Below, one piece after another: positions 5,060 to 7,451 of a stretch of 7,451 bases of DNA. The notes below the pieces were generated by a model, which saw only the letters and a program-made list of their open reading frames with translations, did no database searches and was not told where the DNA came from. How positions within the stretch are numbered: position 1 is the first letter of the stretch; every line of letters starts with the position of its first letter. The translations under genes were made by a program, and so were the position numbers. This DNA comes from Ruminococcaceae bacterium UBA1213 (GTDB taxonomy: Bacteria; Bacillota; Clostridia; Oscillospirales; Acutalibacteraceae): positions 1-7,451 of the forward strand of contig DBXL01000051.1 in NCBI GenBank assembly GCA_002309275.1. The letters run 5' to 3'.

Positions 5060-6109
5060 TCATCTTCCTGTCAGCAAAATAATCCCTGTTGATATGACAA
5101 GCACCGCCAATGCACAAAATAATAAGCCTGTCATCACCGCAACTGCCTTTGATATGCTTCTGAATATCTTCGTCATTTCACTCAGTCCCATTATATCCCC
5201 TGCACTCGACAGTACGAACATCGAAAACTGCCACACAATACACTCCAATGCAACAGGCATTATAATTAATCCACCTGCTATTATTACAAATACCCCTGCA
5301 CCTGTCTTTAACAGTTCTACACTGCCATTAAACGTATTCAAAGCCTCCCCCAATGCTCCGCCCACCACCGGCACAAATGAACTGACTGCAAACCGCAATG
5401 CTTTTTTACTCACGTTATCCATTGATGATGTCATTATCGTTTGCAACGACAGCACCGCTGTAAATATTCCCATTATAAACGTCAATGCCCATTTCGCTGT
5501 TTTATACACGCTTTCACATAAACTGCTTATATTCATCTTCACCGACAATGAAGACGTTACCGTCAGTGCCAGAAATACATTCATCAGCGGTGAAACTAAT
5601 TTGGCACTCACTGTTGAAACAGCATTTCCTGCCGTCATCATCATTGTATAATATGACGTTCCTGTCATTTCCTTTCCTGAGGATATTACAAGCCCTGCCA
5701 TTATCGGCACTAACAGCACCATAAATCCCGATACACCGTTAAGCACTTCAACGGCTCTCTCTATCGTACTGCACAAAGGTACTATTACCGCTGTACATAT
5801 GCACATCGTTCCTACTGCATTCGATACGCTTTTCAATTTTCTCTCCCCAAGCGTTACATTGAATCCCTCTGCCATGGAACACATCAGCATTATCCCCATA
5901 CATACCGACATTCCTAAAAAAGCTGTATGACTGCCTGCATTCAGCATGGAAATCATTTTTTCAAGCACTCTTCCGAAATCCAGTTCCGACATTTGACCAT
6001 AATCAACAGATGTAATGCCTATTTCCGATAAACTTCTCCTGACCTCTGACGGCAAGCTGTCATACAGGCTTTCTGCATTGATATGCACTGCTCCGCTCTC
6101 CGCTCTCAT
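5060..6109 (-). CDS. spoIIIAE: stage III sporulation protein AE
   Basis: A 349-residue polytopic membrane protein, the largest membrane subunit of the SpoIIIA complex. Hydrophobic segments lie at about 62-82, 95-112, 125-143, 173-190, 205-223, 270-295 and 320-346. The signature block is clear at about 236-285: KALRFAVSSFVPVVGGALGE, then the LLKTGAG and IIMPVALE stretches. The ATG at 6109 overlaps the spoIIIAD stop (ATGA) and has GGAG 8 nt upstream, so this start is well supported. Oddly, the protein begins MRAESGAVHINAES with no signal peptide. The B. subtilis protein is about 399 residues and has a cleavable N-terminal signal. Upstream in-frame codons overlap spoIIIAD and offer no hydrophobic alternative. 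Either topology is set by the first internal helix, or the signal was lost. Confidence 0.94.
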   Translation of the reverse strand: MRAESGAVHINAESLYDSLPSEVRRSLSEIGITSVDYGQMSELDFGRVLEKMISMLNAGSHTAFLGMSVCMGIMLMCSMAEGFNVTLGERKLKSVSNAVGTMCICTAVIVPLCSTIERAVEVLNGVSGFMVLLVPIMAGLVISSGKEMTGTSYYTMMMTAGNAVSTVSAKLVSPLMNVFLALTVTSSLSVKMNISSLCESVYKTAKWALTFIMGIFTAVLSLQTIMTSSMDNVSKKALRFAVSSFVPVVGGALGEALNTFNGSVELLKTGAGVFVIIAGGLIIMPVALECIVWQFSMFVLSSAGDIMGLSEMTKIFRSISKAVAVMTGLLFCALAVLVISTGIILLTGR

Positions 6110-6483
6110 TTTATCAACTCCATAGCCGTATTTAATATATTCCTGAACAACGGCAACGCTGTTATTATGACCGTCACCCTTGACGCAAATTCAACTTTTG
6201 ATGCCAATGCTCCCTGTCCCGCATCTTTACAACTGTCAGATACAAACTCACACACCAGACATATTCCCAACGTTTTTATCAATATTTCTGCATACTCTCC
6301 CCCTGATGTCAAATCATTTATTTGTTCTATTACAGGCGATACTCTTGAAAGTACACTTATCAATATAAATCCTCCGCCCGCCACTGCAAGCAGTACCGCT
6401 GTTTCAGGTGCATACTTCTTTAATCCCAATGCACCAAATGCCGTTATTAATGCTATTACGCATATCTCTATAATTTCTCTCAT
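6106..6483 (-). CDS. spoIIIAD: stage III sporulation protein AD
   Basis: A 125-residue membrane protein of the SpoIIIA complex, close to the usual length (about 130). Hydrophobic helices lie at about 5-22 and 27-48, with another hydrophobic stretch near 103-121. The conserved family block is at about 67-98: ILIKTLGICLVCEF, then SDSCKDAGQGALASKVE, with the typical Cys-Lys-Asp-Ala-Gly. The ATG at 6483 comes 2 nt after the spoIIIAC stop and has no good Shine-Dalgarno (only GGAT), so it probably depends on coupling to spoIIIAC. Its stop overlaps the spoIIIAE start by 3 nt. AC and AD are thought to act together as small membrane subunits; the biochemical function is undefined. Confidence 0.94.
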   Translation of the reverse strand: MREIIEICVIALITAFGALGLKKYAPETAVLLAVAGGGFILISVLSRVSPVIEQINDLTSGGEYAEILIKTLGICLVCEFVSDSCKDAGQGALASKVEFASRVTVIITALPLFRNILNTAMELIK

Positions 6484-6485
6484 AT

Positions 6486-6680
6486 CTAAAATCCAAACAG
6501 TGTTTCTATTGTGCTGAACAAATCCGCTATCTTCTGCACCAGCATTAATAATACTACTATCAATCCTGAAAGCGTCGTCATCATTGCCTGTTCCTCTCTG
6601 CCCGACCTCGACAGCACAAGACTTAATACCGCTACTATAATTCCTATTGCTGCTATCTTGAATATGAAATCTACATTCAT
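6486..6680 (-). CDS. spoIIIAC: stage III sporulation protein AC
   Basis: A 64-residue, two-helix membrane protein, one of the most conserved members of the operon. Helices lie at about 5-23 and 31-50. They are joined by the invariant-looking loop SRSGREEQA, and the N-terminal FIFKIAAIGI and C-terminal TIETLFGF stretches match the family. Length is normal (68 in B. subtilis). The ATG at 6680 has GGGAG 6 nt upstream, a good RBS located in the 13-nt gap after spoIIIAB. It is a mother-cell membrane subunit of the SpoIIIA complex. Confidence 0.95.
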   Translation of the reverse strand: MNVDFIFKIAAIGIIVAVLSLVLSRSGREEQAMMTTLSGLIVVLLMLVQKIADLFSTIETLFGF

Positions 6681-6693
6681 CTTTCTCTCCCGT

Positions 6694-7197
6694 TCAGCAT
6701 ATCAGTACCGCTGTCATCACTCCGCAAAACATTCCTACTATCCTGTAAACTCTGCATTTGGAATTCATCTCACTTTTTAATCTTTCCCACCTTTCCCTCA
6801 CCAATTCTTCATGCAGTTTTATTTTTGACACTTCCCCCTCTCTGTCACTCACCCCGAACATATTGCCAAAATATTCTATTATCTCAATATCAGCCTTTTC
6901 AAAATGCTGTTTCTTCATGTTTTCATCAACCGCCTTTTTCCATGCGGTTTCTATGGCTTCACCGTTATCCATGTATTTCTCCGTGTCAGTCAAAATCGGC
7001 TCTGCAAGCGGTATATTTATCTCCCTTAAAATCTCCCTTACAGACATTCCTCCATATGAAATCATTGTCTGCACCTGCGTCAAAAACATGATATACTGCT
7101 CAAAAAACTCTGCTTTTTTCCTCAGCCTCAGTGAAAAATATATTCCCCCCAGCGTTCCGCATATCACTATCAATACTCCGCCTATCAACTTTAACAT
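6694..7197 (-). CDS. spoIIIAB: stage III sporulation protein AB
   Basis: A 167-residue membrane protein, normal length for the family (171 in B. subtilis). A membrane helix at about 4-22 is followed by a long, charged, mostly helical cytoplasmic region (25-148) and a second membrane helix (about 151-166). This resembles a GspF-like half-domain of type II secretion systems, consistent with pairing with the SpoIIIAA ATPase. Family features are FFEQYIMFLTQVQTMISYGG at about 31-50, FGVSDREGEV near 114-123 and KCRVYRIVG before the last helix. The ATG at 7197 lies inside the end of spoIIIAA (7-nt overlap including its stop), with only a weak GGGTGAG upstream, so coupled translation is likely. Confidence 0.93.
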   Translation of the reverse strand: MLKLIGGVLIVICGTLGGIYFSLRLRKKAEFFEQYIMFLTQVQTMISYGGMSVREILREINIPLAEPILTDTEKYMDNGEAIETAWKKAVDENMKKQHFEKADIEIIEYFGNMFGVSDREGEVSKIKLHEELVRERWERLKSEMNSKCRVYRIVGMFCGVMTAVLIC

Positions 7198-7451
7198 CTC
7201 TGCTCACCCAGCTTTATGAATTGTGCAATTTTACAAGGTCTGTTTGATGACTCCAATATCACAATATTTCCAAATGCACCCGTTTCAAGCAGTTCAACAG
7301 CCTGCTTTCTTCTCATCAGTTCCTCATAATTCCCTGCATGAATGCTTGCTATCACAACCGCTCCTGCATTGAATCCCTGTGAAACAAGTTTGCAGTCTTC
7401 ATTTGTACCAAGCTCATCACATATTATTACCTGCGGTGACATCGCCCGTAT
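7191..7451 (-). CDS. spoIIIAA: stage III sporulation protein AA, C-terminal part
   Basis: The last 86 codons of the AAA/PilT-VirB11-like secretion ATPase of the SpoIIIA complex; the 5' part lies beyond the window. The frame is open to the edge (I-R-A precede the Met at 7442), so that Met is internal and not a start. The visible part begins IRAMSPQVIICDELG, where VIICDE is the Walker B strand with its acidic pair. It continues with the ASIHAG motif (conserved His), RRKQAVELLETGAFGNIVIL and a short basic end. Walker A is not in the window. The stop overlaps spoIIIAB by 7 nt. The protein is a cytoplasmic (mother-cell) ATPase, thought to energise complex assembly or transport. Confidence 0.92.
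   Translation of the reverse strand: MRAMSPQVIICDELGTNEDCKLVSQGFNAGAVVIASIHAGNYEELMRRKQAVELLETGAFGNIVILESSNRPCKIAQFIKLGEQRC

Noticed and set aside
4884..5117. 77-codon minus-strand ORF in another frame over the spoIIIAE/spoIIIAF junction
   Set aside because: It overlaps both recognised genes on the same strand, and its translation has no coherent domain.
4983..5651. 222-codon plus-strand ORF antisense to spoIIIAE
   Set aside because: The translation is low-complexity (Asn/Thr/Ile-rich), has no domain pattern, and exactly opposes the well-conserved spoIIIAE. It is a frame shadow of that gene.
7440..7442. ATG at 7442 as the start of an 83-residue protein
   Set aside because: The frame stays open to the window edge (Ile-Arg-Ala before the Met), and the sequence is the internal Walker B region of SpoIIIAA.

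Overview
The window reads as chromosomal DNA of a low-GC, spore-forming Clostridia, probably a Lachnospiraceae-like gut anaerobe. The evidence is the spoIIIA sporulation operon, a secreted C39-like/SH3/tyrosine-repeat protein of a style common in that group, and strongly AT-rich intergenic DNA. All recognised genes lie on the minus strand, so transcription runs from the right end (7451) to the left (1).

Right part (about 3400-7451): the spoIIIA operon in canonical order. It holds spoIIIAA (only its last 86 codons are in the window), AB, AC, AD, AE, AF, AG and AH. Junctions are very tight: AA/AB and AD/AE overlap, AC/AD and AE/AF are 2-3 nt apart, and AF runs straight into AG. A textbook intrinsic terminator (3353-3387) follows spoIIIAH. 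In sporulating Firmicutes these eight mother-cell proteins build the SpoIIIA-SpoIIQ channel (feeding-tube) complex in the engulfing membrane: AA is the secretion-type ATPase, AB to AF are membrane components and AG/AH form rings. The operon promoter lies outside the window.

Middle (about 1379-3250): a monocistronic gene with its own good sigma-A-type promoter (TTGAAA-17-TATGAT), a strong RBS that fixes the start at 3187, and a strong hairpin terminator. The product is a secreted protein with a signal peptide, a predicted papain-fold C39-like peptidase domain (Cys/His/Asp visible), an SH3 domain and three tandem repeats of about 90 residues resembling Y_Y_Y/Ig-like modules.

Left part (1-1320): an AraC-family transcriptional regulator with an extended -10 promoter and its own downstream hairpin. 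Beyond it, the first 110 bases hold a dense cluster of palindromes and direct repeats around a plausible minus-strand promoter, which suggests a regulated gene just left of the window edge.

I see no tRNA, rRNA, CRISPR array or complete mobile element. The spoIIIA operon is conventional apart from a SpoIIIAE that seems to lack its N-terminal signal peptide. The parts most worth a second look are the operator-like cluster at the left edge, the secreted peptidase-like protein, and the accessory genes lying where housekeeping genes often follow spoIIIAH.
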